Below, piece after piece: positions 12,344 to 24,700 of a stretch of 64,000 nucleotides of DNA. Both the position numbers and the translations under genes were made by a program. Below the pieces are notes generated by a model. The model did no database searches and was not told the DNA's origin. It saw nothing but the letters and a program-made list of their open reading frames with translations. The number at the start of each line of letters is the position of its first letter. The stretch's first letter is position 1. The DNA comes from Fratercula arctica (taxonomy: Eukaryota; Chordata; Aves; Charadriiformes; Alcidae), in the NCBI GenBank assembly GCA_947846985.1, contig CANTUZ010000025.1:5454100-5518099 (forward strand), in the 5' to 3' direction.

Positions 12344-13290
12344 CATGTGCTGGAGAGCGAGGGAGGGGGAGAGACTATTGAGAATGAGAGTGAGTCAGCT
12401 AGAGCGAGAGACCAGGAGGCAGCAGGTAAAAGAGGAAGGAAAAGAGCATGAGCAAAAGAGGAAGAGAGGGAACGTGAGACGGCAACAGCAAGTGAGACAG
12501 CAGTTGTGAGGCAGAATAAGTGCGAGACCGTGAGTGTGAGTCAGTGAGAACAAGAGAGTGAGATTGAGTGAGATGGCAAGTGTAAGACTGAGTGAGAGAG
12601 GGTGAGGCAGCGAGCGAGAGACAGCATGCGAGAGGAGGTGAGCACAAGCGTGAGACAGTGAGCAAGTGTGAGACTGCGGGAGTGAGCTGGAGCGAGTGCG
12701 ATTGGTCAAAAAAGTGAGTGAGATGAGAGCGCACACTTGAGTGAGAGATGGAGAGAAAGATAGTGATCAGTAGATGAGGCAAGAGCGAGGCAGCAAGAGA
12801 GTGACAGTCATAAGCATGAGAAGTGTGACTGTGAGCAAGCGCAAGCAGGTGAGAAAATGAGTGCAAGGTGCCAGTAGCACACGTGAGAAGTGCAAGATGA
12901 TGTGAGCAGGCAGGAGATGGTAGGTGACACAATGAGTGAGCATGAGACAGCGAGATTGAGCGAGCAAGGTAGTGAGAACGAGAGACAGTGAGATGGCATG
13001 ACTGAACCAGAGAAAGATAGATATGGAGGGAGAGAGCGAGTGCCACAGGTTGAGCAAGAACTAGAGAGAAATTAAGAGACTGAACGACTGAGAGACAGAC
13101 AGATGGGGAGAAAGAGGGAGGCAGGGAGTGAGACAAAATTCAGAGATGGAGACAGAGGCAGAGAGACAGCAAGAGAGTGGGAGTGTTAGGGAGATAGAGT
13201 GAGAGAGGGAAACAGTGAGCAAAGGCACAAAAGATAGTGAGAGAAGGAAAACTCAGAGAGAGATGGGGAGAGAGACAAAGAAGATGATTA

Positions 13291-14232
13291 AGGTGTTAAT
13301 TGATCTAGTCGTTCAAGCAGAATACCTGAAGGTTATATGGTTTACTGCAGGCTGCAACACTTAGGTGTTTTCTAAATAGCAAATAGGTACAAACTGTAGT
13401 CCCTGGTTTCTCTTAATTTGTCAAGTATGTGTTTTGGATAGTGGGTTGTTGGTGTTTTGCATGTGAGGTTTTTGGGGAGGGTGTTGATTTTTTGGTTTGG
13501 ATTTTCTTTTTGTGAAGGGAAGAATCTGCTTCATTGTTGCAAAAACTAATCGACTTCTGGAATACTTTACTTAGATTAATGCTTGCCCAGGATGCTGTTA
13601 ACTGCTTTAACATCCTCTGAGGAAAGGCACTACAGAATACTGTAAAATACAGAGCTCTTGGACATTGATAAGTAGGTCTTCATGGGGCATGTGTATAAGC
13701 ACCATGACTTTTTATTGAATGTAGTGCAGCTTAAATGTTTTGGCAAACACTTATTCTAGCTAGATTTTAAATCAGACGATGTTAATTATATATGAAAACT
13801 ATCTTTTTTTTTAAATTGACATCAAGTAGTTTAGATATGGAAAAGCTGATTAGAATTAAGAGATGTATTAAAATACAAGAGGAATTTCTGAAGTGCATAA
13901 TACTTATGTGAAATTACTGCAGTACAAAATCTGCAGTAATGTTTTACAAATATGAGGGCCTCTTGATTATCCTTTGAAGACAGTAAAATTGGTCTCCTTG
14001 TATGCTGCTTGTATCATGCTTCATTTCACCAAAATGTTCTTCTGCAGTATTTAGATCTCTCGCTCTTTCTTGCACACTCTCTCTCTTTGAACTTTACAGT
14101 GGTTTAAATATTTATTTCTATTTAGTCTGTTTGATGTAAGCCCTTCTGTTCATGCTATCTGAACCATATTATTTTAAATAATAGGAAAAGTGATCAAGTA
14201 CTTAGGGTATCTTAAATTACATAATAACTTAT
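13291..14232. other. Intron 1 sequence, nothing recognised
   Basis: A/T-rich unique sequence. A short CT-rich patch lies at about 14055-14090. The last five bases, CTTAT, are the left target duplication of the next LTR. Confidence 0.5.
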
Positions 14233-14583
14233 TGTTGTGGGTTAACCCTGATAGGCAGCTAAGAACCACACAACTCACTCCCCCCACGGTGGGATGGGGA
14301 AGAGAATTGGAAGGGTAAAAATGCAAAAATTTGTGGGTTGAGATAAAGACAGTTCAATAGGTAAAGCAACAGCTTCACGCGCAGGCAAAGCAAAACAAGG
14401 AATTCATTCACTACTTCCCATTGACAGGCAGATGGTTAGCCATTTCCAGGAAAGCAGGGCTTCATCACATGTAATGGTTATGTGGGAAGACAAATGCCAT
14501 AACCACAAACACCCCTCGCCCCAATCCCTTCCTCCTTTCCCCCAGCTTTTATTGCTGAGCACGATGTCATATGGTATGGAATA
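14233..14583 (-). mobile_element. Solo LTR, left part (split by a 2.8 kb insertion)
   Basis: It starts TGTTGTGGGTTAACCC after CTTAT (14228-14232). The right part is 17381-17643 and is followed by CTTAT at 17644-17648. Inside is GGGTTGAGATAAAGACAGTT, shared by many avian LTRs, and a TATA-like CTTTTATTGC region. The joined LTR would be about 0.6 kb and belongs to the same family as 58794-59261. Confidence 0.85.
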
Positions 14584-14586
14584 ATA

Positions 14587-14684
14587 AGATGCTTTAGCTT
14601 TTGGTCAGCCCTGAATTGGTCAGGTAGTTGGACTAGATGATCATTGTAGGTCCCTTTCAACTGAAATATTCTATTCTATTCTCT
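14587..14684 (+). mobile_element. CR1 3'-end fragment, plus strand
   Basis: It matches the end of the CR1 at 4605-4685: GCTTTAGCTTTTGGTCAG, GTTGGACTAGATGATC and the ATTCTATTCT tail. Confidence 0.85.
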
Positions 14685-16866
14685 CCGACCAGGTTCTTTT
14701 AGATATTCCACACAAGGAGGGTTTGATGTTTAATACCAAATTTACTTATTTGAAGATATTTGGTGCTACATGGATTTTGATTTAGAAGTGTGATACATCA
14801 ATATACTGAAATCACAACACAAGCATAATATAGCAATTGCAATATACAGTTTAATCACAGTACAAAAGTGATTCCCATTACTGATCTCTATATGCTCACT
14901 GTCACAACACTGGGCATCCCCAATCGCCAGGAAGGAAAACTTGGGTTGAATCCAGCTCAAGCCCATTGCTCTCTTCAAAATTTGTTTTATTAGTTGTCCA
15001 GTTTTTATACTTTATGTTGGGATGAGCCACATATACACTTCCCCTCATGCTAGTCTGTCTAGCTCAGGAAGACATTACTCCCTGCTAATTATCTCAAGGA
15101 ACCTGATGACTCACTGGTACAGCTGTATATCTAAAACAAAGGGTACCCTCCAGTCTCCCTTGTGTTGAGATAAACTTAGCTTTCTTTACAATAATTATCA
15201 GTCATCCTTTACATTCTTCCCTGAGCTCATTATTTTTTCCCTTCTCCTGTAAGTCGTCTTCTATTGTGGGGGTGTGTTGGTCAGTGATCTCCTAGTTCGC
15301 TCCCCTAGGTCTCCCTGTTTTTCTATGCAGCCAATGATTAATTCTACCAGGAAGAAGTTAGATCCTCCTTTCCTCTGCTCTCCATAGTCCATGAGCCAGT
15401 CCTTGATTTGCTTTGCCTCTGCAGCAATGTGAAGGGTAGACTGGAGCATGCCAAATCCTATGATCTACATGCTTTCTCCCCACATTGCTCACTAACTGCA
15501 GCCTGAGTTCAAAGTGTCTACACTGGACTGGATATTTGCTGGCAGATCAAGTGCCATTTTACACTCTTCAGCCTGCTCATGTCCAGTCTGGCCACATTCA
15601 TGAACAGAGCTATGGACCTATGATTGACTTTGGAAGGAACTCTGGGGCTCTGGCTGAAATGAGTTCTTTGTACAGGCCTTCATACGCCCTTCTCCACTTA
15701 AATATCCACACAGGAGATAGCTGTTTGCAGGAGCAGACTGTGACTATGTGTATAAATATATACACATATCTATGTATATACATATCCCGCACACACACAT
15801 TCCTTTCTTGCTTGGCAGCTAATGGCAGGTACCTGCTGATGTGATGACAGAAGTCAGCCCTACTTCACCCCTGTCTATTGCATTCCAGATATAAGATTAA
15901 GATAGGGTCTCTAGCATTTTAACTATAAAAAGGATTTTTTTTCTTTCCAGGAACCCCCTGTGCTCTCACCCTTAGAGATACACAGGCCCTATCACACCCA
16001 GGGCTGGCCCTTAGAGACCACTCACCCCCTTGCTCCCAGGCCACTTCATCTATTCATCAGCTAGTCTGGCTTGTTCGCTAGCAATCACACACTAGCTCAT
16101 GCACTCGCACTCACTCCAGTTGATGGTGCCACAGATACACAGGACCTCCAACCCATAGTCTGACTCCAGCTGCTGGCACTCACACCCCCTTACGCACACA
16201 TGCACATAGAACATAGACCCCCTCACCCAGGAAAGAGTTAGAAAGGAATTTAATAAGAAGATAGGACAGAATGCACTGATTACTGAATACTGCAAATCAT
16301 TTTGTGTTCTTGAATCATCACCAATGATGCTATCAGGAGAGAAACAACTGAAGCAACTTCAGAGAAATTACTGTCTTTATATGGCCACAAGATGCTAATA
16401 CTGCAAGGTTGTTAATTCTGCAAACTGACTTTCTTTCATTTCTTTTATTACCCAAGAGAAAAAAAAATGCAAAAAATGTTGTATGTAGCTCTAGAATTTC
16501 TTTTGAGCCTAGCAGCAATGAGAAGTGCTGCAGAAAGCTGTGATGATTTATATTGTTACCAGATCAAGAGTTGCCACCTCGTCACCATTCCTCAGTTAAA
16601 ATGAGCTGGCTCTGCTACAGGAACAGGCATGTTAATAGCAGTGAGAATGTGAGTCCATCTGGTTTGCAGTTGAGAATGGGGCTAGTATGGTCCCATTCAA
16701 AAAAGAGAGAGTACAAAACTTTAATGAAAAGTGGAGATTAAAAACTCCAAAATAAAAAGAAGATTAATTTAAAGAACAAAAACAAAGGGGCAATGTCAGC
16801 TTTCAAAATGCAGACTGGATGTTGAGAAGGATGATCGCAAATGGTTCAGAGACCTAATAAGTCACT
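14685..16866. other. Unassigned sequence inside the composite insertion, possibly LTR-derived
   Basis: A minus-strand TATA-like TTTTTATACTT lies near 15004, and T/C-rich blocks near 15230 resemble LTR architecture, but no ends or retroviral frames could be found. A short (TA/CA)n patch lies at 15750-15795. Open frames here are short and not supported. Confidence 0.35.
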
Positions 16867-17380
16867 TATCATAGAATGGTTTAGGTTGGAAGGGACCTTA
16901 AAGATCATCTAGTTCCAACCCCCCTGCCATGGGCAGGGACACCTCCCACTAGATCAGGCTGCTCAAAGCCTCATCCAGCCTGGCCTTGAACACTTCCAGG
17001 GAAGGGGCATCCACAACTTCCCTGGGCAACCTGTTCCAGTGCCTCACCACCCTCACAGTGGAGAACTTCTTCCTAATATCTAATCTAAATCTTCCCTCTT
17101 TCAGTTTAAAACTGTTATCCCTCGTCCTATTGCTACACTCCCTCATAAAGAGTCCCACACCATCTTTCCTGTAGGCTCCCTTCAGGTACTGGAAGGCTGC
17201 TATAAGGTCTCCCCGGAGCCTTCTCTTCTCCAGGCTGAACAACCCCAACTCTCTCAGCCTGTCCTCATAGCAGAGGTGCTCCAGCCCTCCGATCACCTTC
17301 GTGGCCCTCCGCTGGACCCATTCCAACAGGTCCATGTCCTTCTTGTGGTGAGAACTCCAGAGCTGGACACAGTACTCCAG
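16867..17380 (-). mobile_element. CR1 LINE 3' end, 5'-truncated, minus strand
   Basis: From the ATCATAGAATGGTTTAGG 3'-end motif to CAGTACTCCAG. On the minus strand it encodes the C-terminal part of ORF2 ([20 protein letters not shown] onward), open for about 128 codons. Its truncated end abuts the 18-bp repeat directly. Confidence 0.92.
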
Positions 17381-17643
17381 GTCATATGGTATGGAATATC
17401 CCTTTAGTCAGTTAGGGTCAGCTGTCCTGGCTGTGTCCCCTCCCAACTTCTTGCACACCCCCATCCTACTCGCTGGTAGGGCAGCATGAAAAACAGAGTA
17501 GTCCTTGACGCTGTTTAAGCACTGGTTGGCAATAGCTAAAACACTGGTGTGTTATCAACACTGTTTTGGTCACAAATCCAAAACACAGTAGCATACAAGC
17601 TACTTTGAAGAAAATTAATTCTATCCCAGCCAAAACCAGTATA
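17381..17643 (-). mobile_element. Solo LTR, right part
   Basis: It continues 14233-14583 and ends CCAAAACCAGTATA, a decayed version of the usual CCAGGACA end, followed by the CTTAT duplication at 17644-17648. Confidence 0.85.
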
Positions 17644-17648
17644 CTTAT

Positions 17649-18036
17649 TTCTAGAATCGGTCAGGTCATATTATTTCTCAGTGAAAAAGAAAGAAAAATT
17701 ATAAAAGGAATGAGAAGATTTTGTTTGCTTTTGGTGTCTTTGTAATTTTTTATGTAATCAGACAGATAAAACTTTTCCTTTGAAGTTTACTGGGAAATAC
17801 AACCTTAAAAATCTCTTTTACCATATAGTATTTTGTTGCATCATAAAATGTACATCAAATGATTACATTTTACAAGGAAAAGCCTTTTAAAATAAGAAAA
17901 ACTTCCAGTTGCCAGGGCTACAAACTGTCTGCATTCAGAGAGTTCAAGCAAAGTCTTTTTCCCACATTGACACAGTATGTTTTCTGCTATTAATCCCTTT
18001 GCTTGATCTCATTGGAATTTAGTAAATAATTTGGTC
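17649..18036. other. Intron 1 sequence, nothing recognised
   Basis: A/T-rich unique sequence between the LTR and a CR1. Confidence 0.45.
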
Positions 18037-18716
18037 ATAGAATCATAGAATAGTTTGGGTTGGAAGGGACCTTTAAAGGACATCTAGTCCAACCTCCCCT
18101 GCAATGAGCAGGGACATCTTCAACTAAATCAGGTTGCTCAGAGCCCCATCCAGCCTGACCTTGAATGTTTCCAGGGATGGGGCATCTACCACCACTCTGG
18201 GCAACCAGTTCCAGTGTTTCACCACACTCATTGTAAAAAATTTCTTCCTTCTATCTAGTCTCTTTTAGTTTAAATCCATTACCCCTTGTCCTATTGCAAT
18301 AGGCCCCATCTTTCTTATAAGCCCCCTTTAAGTATTGAAAGACCACAATAAGGTCTCCTTGGAGCCTTCTCTTCTCCAGGCTGAACAACCCCAACTCTCT
18401 CAGCCTGTCTTCATAGGAGTGGTGCTACAGCCCTCTGACAATTTTTGTGGCCCTCCTCTGGACCCACTCCAACAGGTCCATATCTTTCCTGTGCTGGGGG
18501 CTCCAGAGCTGGACACAGTACTCCAGGTGGGGTCTCACAAGAGCAGAATAGATGGGCAGAATCACCTCCCTCAGCCTGCTGGCCACGCTTCTTTTGATGC
18601 AGCCCAGGATACAGTTGGCCTTCTGGACTGCGAGCGCACATTGCCTGCTCATGTCCAGCTTTTCATTCACCAGTACCCCCCCAGGTCCTTCTCTGCAGGG
18701 CTGCTCTCAAGAAGGA
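18037..18716 (-). mobile_element. CR1 LINE 3' end, 5'-truncated, minus strand
   Basis: It begins with TCATAGAATCATAGAATAG and encodes on the minus strand [20 protein letters not shown] through [15 protein letters not shown]. Small indels break the frame. It is similar to 40618-41362. Confidence 0.93.
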
Positions 18717-20114
18717 ATAGAAATCAACTTAGACTTTTAGCTATGTTGGCTCTGCAGGCAGTACAGGGGTGAATATTACTAACAATTTAGTTTTTGTGAC
18801 CAAACTTGCCAGACACTTATGTTTGCAATGTTTAAGGGAAGAAATGCTGCAGGAGGCACTAAATGTGGTACAGTTTATGCTGTTACTGTTCCCCAGGTAA
18901 ACAACCAACCATATCTGTTTTAGATTGTGTTTATGCAAATTTACTTATTTCAATTTCTTAAACAACAGTGTCCTGTAATTATGCAGTCTCAGATAGCTCA
19001 AAGAAGAGTGGTCTCAAAGTGAGGCCTGCAGCAAAACAGAACTGGGAAAGGCGGAAAGGCAGAAAGGTAGATACCTGAGAGTGGGTTTTTCAAAACTTTC
19101 TTCCTTAATGGTTCCAAAGAGGGAATATTGAGGGTCTCAATGATAATGTGTCTTTCAACTTTTTTACTTTTTTAGTTTTGCAGCTGGAAATCAAAACCAC
19201 TCTGTCATGTTCTTAGTGGGGAAATTTATGTGCTTGCACATCAGCTTTAAAGACAGACTAGATTTATAAAATGTACTTAAAGTTTATTTGAATTTTTAGT
19301 ACAATATGTTACAATTAACACTTTAAAACTTAAATGGATGTTTAAAATTGTCTAGGATCACGTCACAGTTAGAGACCTAGGGTCACTTCTGAAGCTGTAC
19401 CGTTTCTATTTCTACTTAAAAGCAGATGGAGTATAAACCAAGTATACATTGCTTTTATAAAAAATAAGGGGTGTTTTAAGCTTCTGAAAAGCTGTATCAA
19501 CTTCCTTTTCAGAAAGGATTTTAATGTAGCTGCTGCAAATGGTTTAGGACAAAGGAAGGTGAGGGAATTACCAGAAACTTGAAGTGGTAGGATTCCTTAA
19601 TATCATTTTATATCATCTTCTAGTTATCCAGTCTTTGTGATCCTTTACAGAGGTAACTTGTAAAACCAGTAAGAATAACCACCATCATCTGGGGGACATT
19701 CCTGGATGGTTATCAAATGGCAAAGTTTACAGATACCTTTAGGGGACCAGGACAGAGATAAAAGTTACTGGAACAGAAAAGGAAAAGGATCAAAGACAGG
19801 GAGTGCTCCTTACAAGTATGCTGTGGGCTGCAGATATCACAGATATCAGTTATCTGGGAGGATGAAACTTTTTTGGACGGACAGACAGGGGGGTACATTC
19901 AGCAAGGCAGTAAAGAGAGGGATATGGAGTGAACACCAGAGAGACAGAAAGATGTGAAAAGGAGCATCACAGCCTTCTCATTTTCAAAATTGTTTCTAAT
20001 GCGTTGTTTCCAAACATTTGAAGTGAAAGAGGCCCTAGGAAGCTCTCTATAGGGCAACTATAAAGCAATAGCCTGTCTTTTACTAATTCCATATTAGACA
20101 ATTCAGATTTCTCC
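18717..20114. other. Intron 1 sequence, nothing recognised
   Basis: No repeat family, RNA gene or supported coding frame was seen. Confidence 0.45.
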
Positions 20115-20335
20115 CTATTAAAGTGAGACCTTGACACAAGCCAGGATGCTATTGGCCTTCTTGGCCACCTGGGCACACTGCTGGCTCATATTCAGCTGGC
20201 TGTCTACCAACGCCCCCAGATCCTTTTCTGCGGGAAAGCTTTCCAGCCACTCTTCCCTAATCCTGTAGCGTTCATGGGGTTGTTATGACCCAAGTGAAGG
20301 ACCCAGCACTTAGCTTTGTTGAATCTTATTATATA
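20115..20335 (-). mobile_element. CR1 LINE internal fragment, minus strand
   Basis: It matches the CR1 segment around the [13 protein letters not shown] region and the adjacent FNKAKCWVLHLG stretch, without 5' or 3' ends. It is old and short. Confidence 0.8.
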
Positions 20336-21055
20336 TAAAATGCCAGAACAACATATAGCTGGGTAAAGAGCATTGCTGCGTGGGAGGAAGAGTTGACAGC
20401 CTTTCTTGTGTAAAAAGTAGACATGATGAAATGACAAGTGACAGCAAAAAAGTGTCATATGAGGGAATTTCAATAAAGAAGCACTGTTTTCAGAAACTGA
20501 ATGTTTGCAATACAGCAATAACTTCTCCTTGAATTGCTTTAGTTCCTACTATGTATTGCTTTATGTTTAGAAAGCACCTTCCTAATCTGCACCTGCAATA
20601 CCACTTTCTTTTGAGAGCTGATAGAGACTTCCGTAGAGCTGAGATGGAAGCTTCATCAATTAAAATCACCACAGGCTTTGGTAGTAAGAGAGCGGATCAT
20701 TTGAAGTGGTGTGCATCAGTTATATTTCACCCAGACCTGGATTTAGGGTATGTACCTAGCTGATATCTTGTAAAAATCTGGTGTAGATTAAGCAGAACAC
20801 GCTTTTCTCTCTGCTAAACAGGAGACACTTCTTTGCCCTTGATCCCCTGTGTATATAGGCTACTACTTGCAGTGACTTCAGGATATCTTTGTATGCTGTT
20901 CTGTGTTTGACTTCATTTAGGACTTCTACTTTTAACAGCTTCCAGAAAAATAATGATAAGCCTGCTTGGATCTAAGTGACATAATTTGAGGTTTTTATGA
21001 TATATTTGAGACCCTGCACTACTTGATGTTAATCTGCATGTTTTTTGGGGTTTTG
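20336..21055. other. Intron 1 sequence, nothing recognised
   Basis: Unique sequence. The last bases lead into GGTGG (21056-21060), the left duplication of the next LTR. Confidence 0.45.
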
Positions 21056-21060
21056 GGTGG

Positions 21061-21785
21061 TGTCGTGGTTTTGGCCCAATTGGCCAATGGCCGGCAACAG
21101 ATGCTCCCCCCCCAGCCTCTCGTACACAGAGAGGAGGAGGAAAGATAAAGAGAGATTTATGAGTTTAGAAGAAACTAAACTACTTTAATGAAATATTAAT
21201 AATAAGATAAAAAGGAAAATAATTAAATAGATATACAGTATATACAAAACCATATTAAGATCCCAGGATGATGTCACCAGCAGGCACTGGGGAAGTCCCA
21301 CGCTGGACTCAGTGACGGGTGGGAACTGAATTCCACAGATGGAATCAGGAACACATGGATCGGGATCAAAGGCAGATGAACAGACAGGGTCCTCCTCGGA
21401 CTCAGCCATTGAAGGAAGAGAGCTGACCCTTTGATCCCTCAGCTTTTATACTGAGCATGGGGCAGATGGGATGGAATACCCCTGTTGGTCAATTTTTGGT
21501 CACCTGTCCTGTCCGCTCCTCCCCACAGATGGGACCCCTCTACGCTTTTCCACTTCCAGCCCTCCAACGGGGCAAATAACGAAATTAGCTGACCTTGGTT
21601 GTTATAGCAATAAGTATAAGCAAGAGCCTCTTTGCGTACCATTCCTTGTCACAAACTGTCTTATCACGCTGAATGAACTGCTTTAGACACAACATGCTGT
21701 TAATTTCAGAGAGTTAGAAGAGGCCTAGCTAAGAAGTAAAATTACGGGACAGGAAGTTGGTTCTGTTTTACCTCAAACCAGGACA
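21061..21785 (-). mobile_element. Solo LTR, 725 bp, with target duplication
   Basis: It runs from TGTCGTGGTTTTGGCC to CTCAAACCAGGACA and is flanked by GGTGG at 21056-21060 and 21786-21790. A minus-strand TATA box is visible as CTTTTATACTG near 21443. It is the same family as 34756-35502 and 56599-57379; the last of these is attached to an ERV1-like gag, which suggests the family's class. Confidence 0.92.
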
Positions 21786-21790
21786 GGTGG

Positions 21791-24700
21791 GTCTTTTTTG
21801 AGAGGACTTTTCATGAAGGGCAGAGACGGATGCATAACTGCAAAGGAGAAAATTAAATTTATATATATATATATATAAGCACAGAGAAGTTGAATAATTT
21901 AGAACTCTTGCCATCACTATGGAATGGCTTGAGCTAGAGAAGCACTGCCCAAACTCTGGACAAGATTTAGAGGTGATCAGAAAAGATAATTTCTCTGAAA
22001 GTGAAAAGTAAAAGGGAATAAAAAATAAAAAGGAAAATTTACATGGCTCTGGGACCATCAGTGGCAATTCTTTGTTTCAAGAAACAAATTTCAGTTTTGA
22101 GTTTCTAGCAGTAAGTAGCTTTTAAAGCTATTAAATAGGTGTTTTAATAAAATGCTTGTGGCTAATGCTAAATGGTAGGTTGAACACATGGTATAATTAA
22201 TTTTTTTTAGCCTTATCAAAAGCCTCCAGAAACTTACAAGGTTAAAATATTTTCTAAATCATGCAAATGTTGGTGGCTTTCGTAATTCTGATTTGTACTT
22301 CAAAAGAGATGCTACCCTGTGTGAGTACAAAACATCATTCACAGCTTAAGAAAAGAAGAGACATCAGTTCTTTACTTCATTACTATGGTAGTGTGATACA
22401 ATTTCAGTGCATCTACTGTGTGTGTATAAAGCAAAGCTTCTGAGATAGGTCCCCAAAATGCTTCCACTCCCCTCAAACGTTTAATACACAAACCTGCATC
22501 TCCTGTACTTCTGTTTAAAGATTATTTATTCTTTTTGTGGGGTAAAGATTACCCGGTGTGTTCTTTGGAATTCTGCAGATTTTTGTCAAGGGAACAAACT
22601 GAGGAAAACCAATAAATGATGATATTTCATATTCGACTTACAGGATCCCTTTACATGTCTGTTTCTCTCATCTCATTTCCCTTGTGCTCCCTGCCACCCC
22701 CACTACCACCCCCTTAGTAAAGGGAGGTTGGACACTGTGGGACAAGGAAAGAAAAAATCTCAAATAACACAATTCCAATTTGAAATTTTTTTTGCCTTTG
22801 ATATGAAATGTTTCAGTAACTTGACCCAAACAAAGATAGATAACAGTCATTTAACAAGTTAATCATAATGTGGGGTGCGTGCATGTGTTTTGGGGGTGTG
22901 TGTGTTTCAGTTTTCCCCCTCCCAAGAAAACATCCCCAAGAAACACAGATACAAGAAATAGGATCTCATTGCAGTTAGGTTGTCTGAGTTAGGACATACA
23001 TGTGTTCTGTCAGAAATGTCTCCCTTACTTTAAAACAAGCCTTCAGATGTTGTAAATACTCAGTTGCTTGTATATTGAAGTCCTTTCCACGAGCATCATA
23101 CAAATGCAAAGCTGTTTTATAGATCACCTTTATAGTCAGATCTCATTATTGGAATGATTAATGGTATTTATATTTTAAGGTTAATTTATGGTAAATTACC
23201 AAATGGAGTTTGGGGCATGGACAAAGGCTAACTGGAATTTATTTCAGCTGGGCTTATCAGCTTGGGCACATGACTACCATTAGAAACAAGCACAAGAATA
23301 GGCACAAATGATACACTGAGGGAAATCAGTGAAATTGTGCTATTCTTCTAAAGCGAAAGATGAATGTGCTACTTCTGTGCTCCTTTGAGTTTAAATATAC
23401 TAAATGTATTGAAGAATCAATCTATGTGTCAATTCCTATTTACAGAACAACAGTACTGCACGTATTCTTTCTGGTACAGGGTCTCAGAAAATACAACTTC
23501 AGAATAATAACATTTGTAGTCTTGTCTGTAAAAGTTTTGTAGCCTTTGTAAGCGTGCTCCCCCACTCCTGTCTCCTATGTTATATCCTCCTAAAACAGGT
23601 GACTGCTTACAATGCTCTCCATATCCATTCACCCACACTAGTCAGTCTTTTTAGTTCTCTGAATGAGTCTGTCTTCACTAAGAAGTAGCACATCTTAACA
23701 GGAGCAGTTTCGTAGAGCAAAACAGTTGGTGTTGAGGAACCAAGGTGAACATTAGATGTGTTTCAGGGTTTAATTCAGACTGGCTTTCCTAGTCCTCTGG
23801 CCTCAATGTCCATTAGCAATTGGAGTGTATCAGCTAGGAGAGTGTCTTCTAGTTCAGCTTCATCCAAAAGAAATCCAGTTTATGCACTCTAAGATTACCC
23901 TGAAATTCAAATTGAAGCATGGTAGACAGGGACTGGCAAAGTCCCTTCAAAACCATGCTCCTGATCCAAGCTAAAACACTAATGTAAATGCAAACTAAGT
24001 GCCTCTGCAGCAAAAAAGCATCAGTTTTATTTGCTTTTAGAGTGAACTGCTTCAGGATCTTTGTTTAGCAGAACATTTAAATATTGTTCTGTTGCTTCAA
24101 AGAGATCACATCAGTGGGCACATGCCAAGATGTAACTGGCTTCAATGGCCTCTGATAAGAAACTTGCTTAAGATAAGAATCAGGGCTTGGTGATGATTCA
24201 CTTGAACTAGTGGTTACTATTTCACTAGTTGATGAGTGGAGAATCATTTAGTCCTTCACAAGATCCAGCATTTTAATGCTGTTACTGCTATACCAGCATT
24301 CTTAGCAACAAGTAAAGAAGAAAATAAGTTGAGTTACTCAAAGAAAGAGTTCAGTTCTCTGCATATCAAAACCCTAGCATTTCAAAACTCCATTAAAACC
24401 AGCAGATCATGGATGTATTATTTGTACACACAAATGACTTTGGCTTTCTGTTATTCTACAAAAAGAGGCAATATAAACTAAGCTTCTACAAAAGAGAAAC
24501 AATTTTAAGTGTTTTGAGGGAGTTGTGTGTTCCAGGAGCATGTGACTTTCCAGAGATTCTTCCCACTTTAGAATGAGGGCTACAACACAGACAAACCGTC
24601 CCAGCATTTTACAATATTATATTGTGTAAATATAGTAACTATGTTTTTAAAATAATCATTACGCCTGGTGGAGATGCTCCTAATACTGAACATTTTAGAT

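Larger units (their letters stand above)
10930..13290 (+). repeat. 2.4 kb G/A-rich low-complexity tract
   Basis: On the + strand the sequence is almost wholly G and A, with scattered C and T. It is built from imperfect GAG, GGGA, GAGTGAG and GAGCAAG units. The mirror minus-strand frames, rich in Ser, Leu, Pro and Cys, are a by-product of composition. The G/A strand is the sense strand of CDC42SE2. Two clear tandem duplications are nested in it (12084-12215 and 12280-12343). Confidence 0.95.
14584..17380 (-). mobile_element. Composite insertion flanked by an 18-bp direct repeat
   Basis: GTCATATGGTATGGAATA occurs at 14566-14583 and again at 17381-17398, exactly bracketing this block inside the LTR. 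The block holds a CR1 3' end on the + strand (14587-14684), about 2.2 kb of unassigned sequence, and a 5'-truncated CR1 on the minus strand (16867-17380). The long duplication fits a LINE-driven insertion rather than a retroviral one. Confidence 0.75.

Noticed and set aside
10929..13136. Long minus-strand frames (up to 249 codons) rich in Ser, Leu, Pro and Cys
   Set aside because: They arise from the G/A-only composition of the + strand; several overlapping frames are open together and no domain is visible.
15485..15844. A 119-codon plus-strand frame
   Set aside because: It has no similarity I recognise, includes a low-complexity TA/CA patch and lies in probable repeat DNA.
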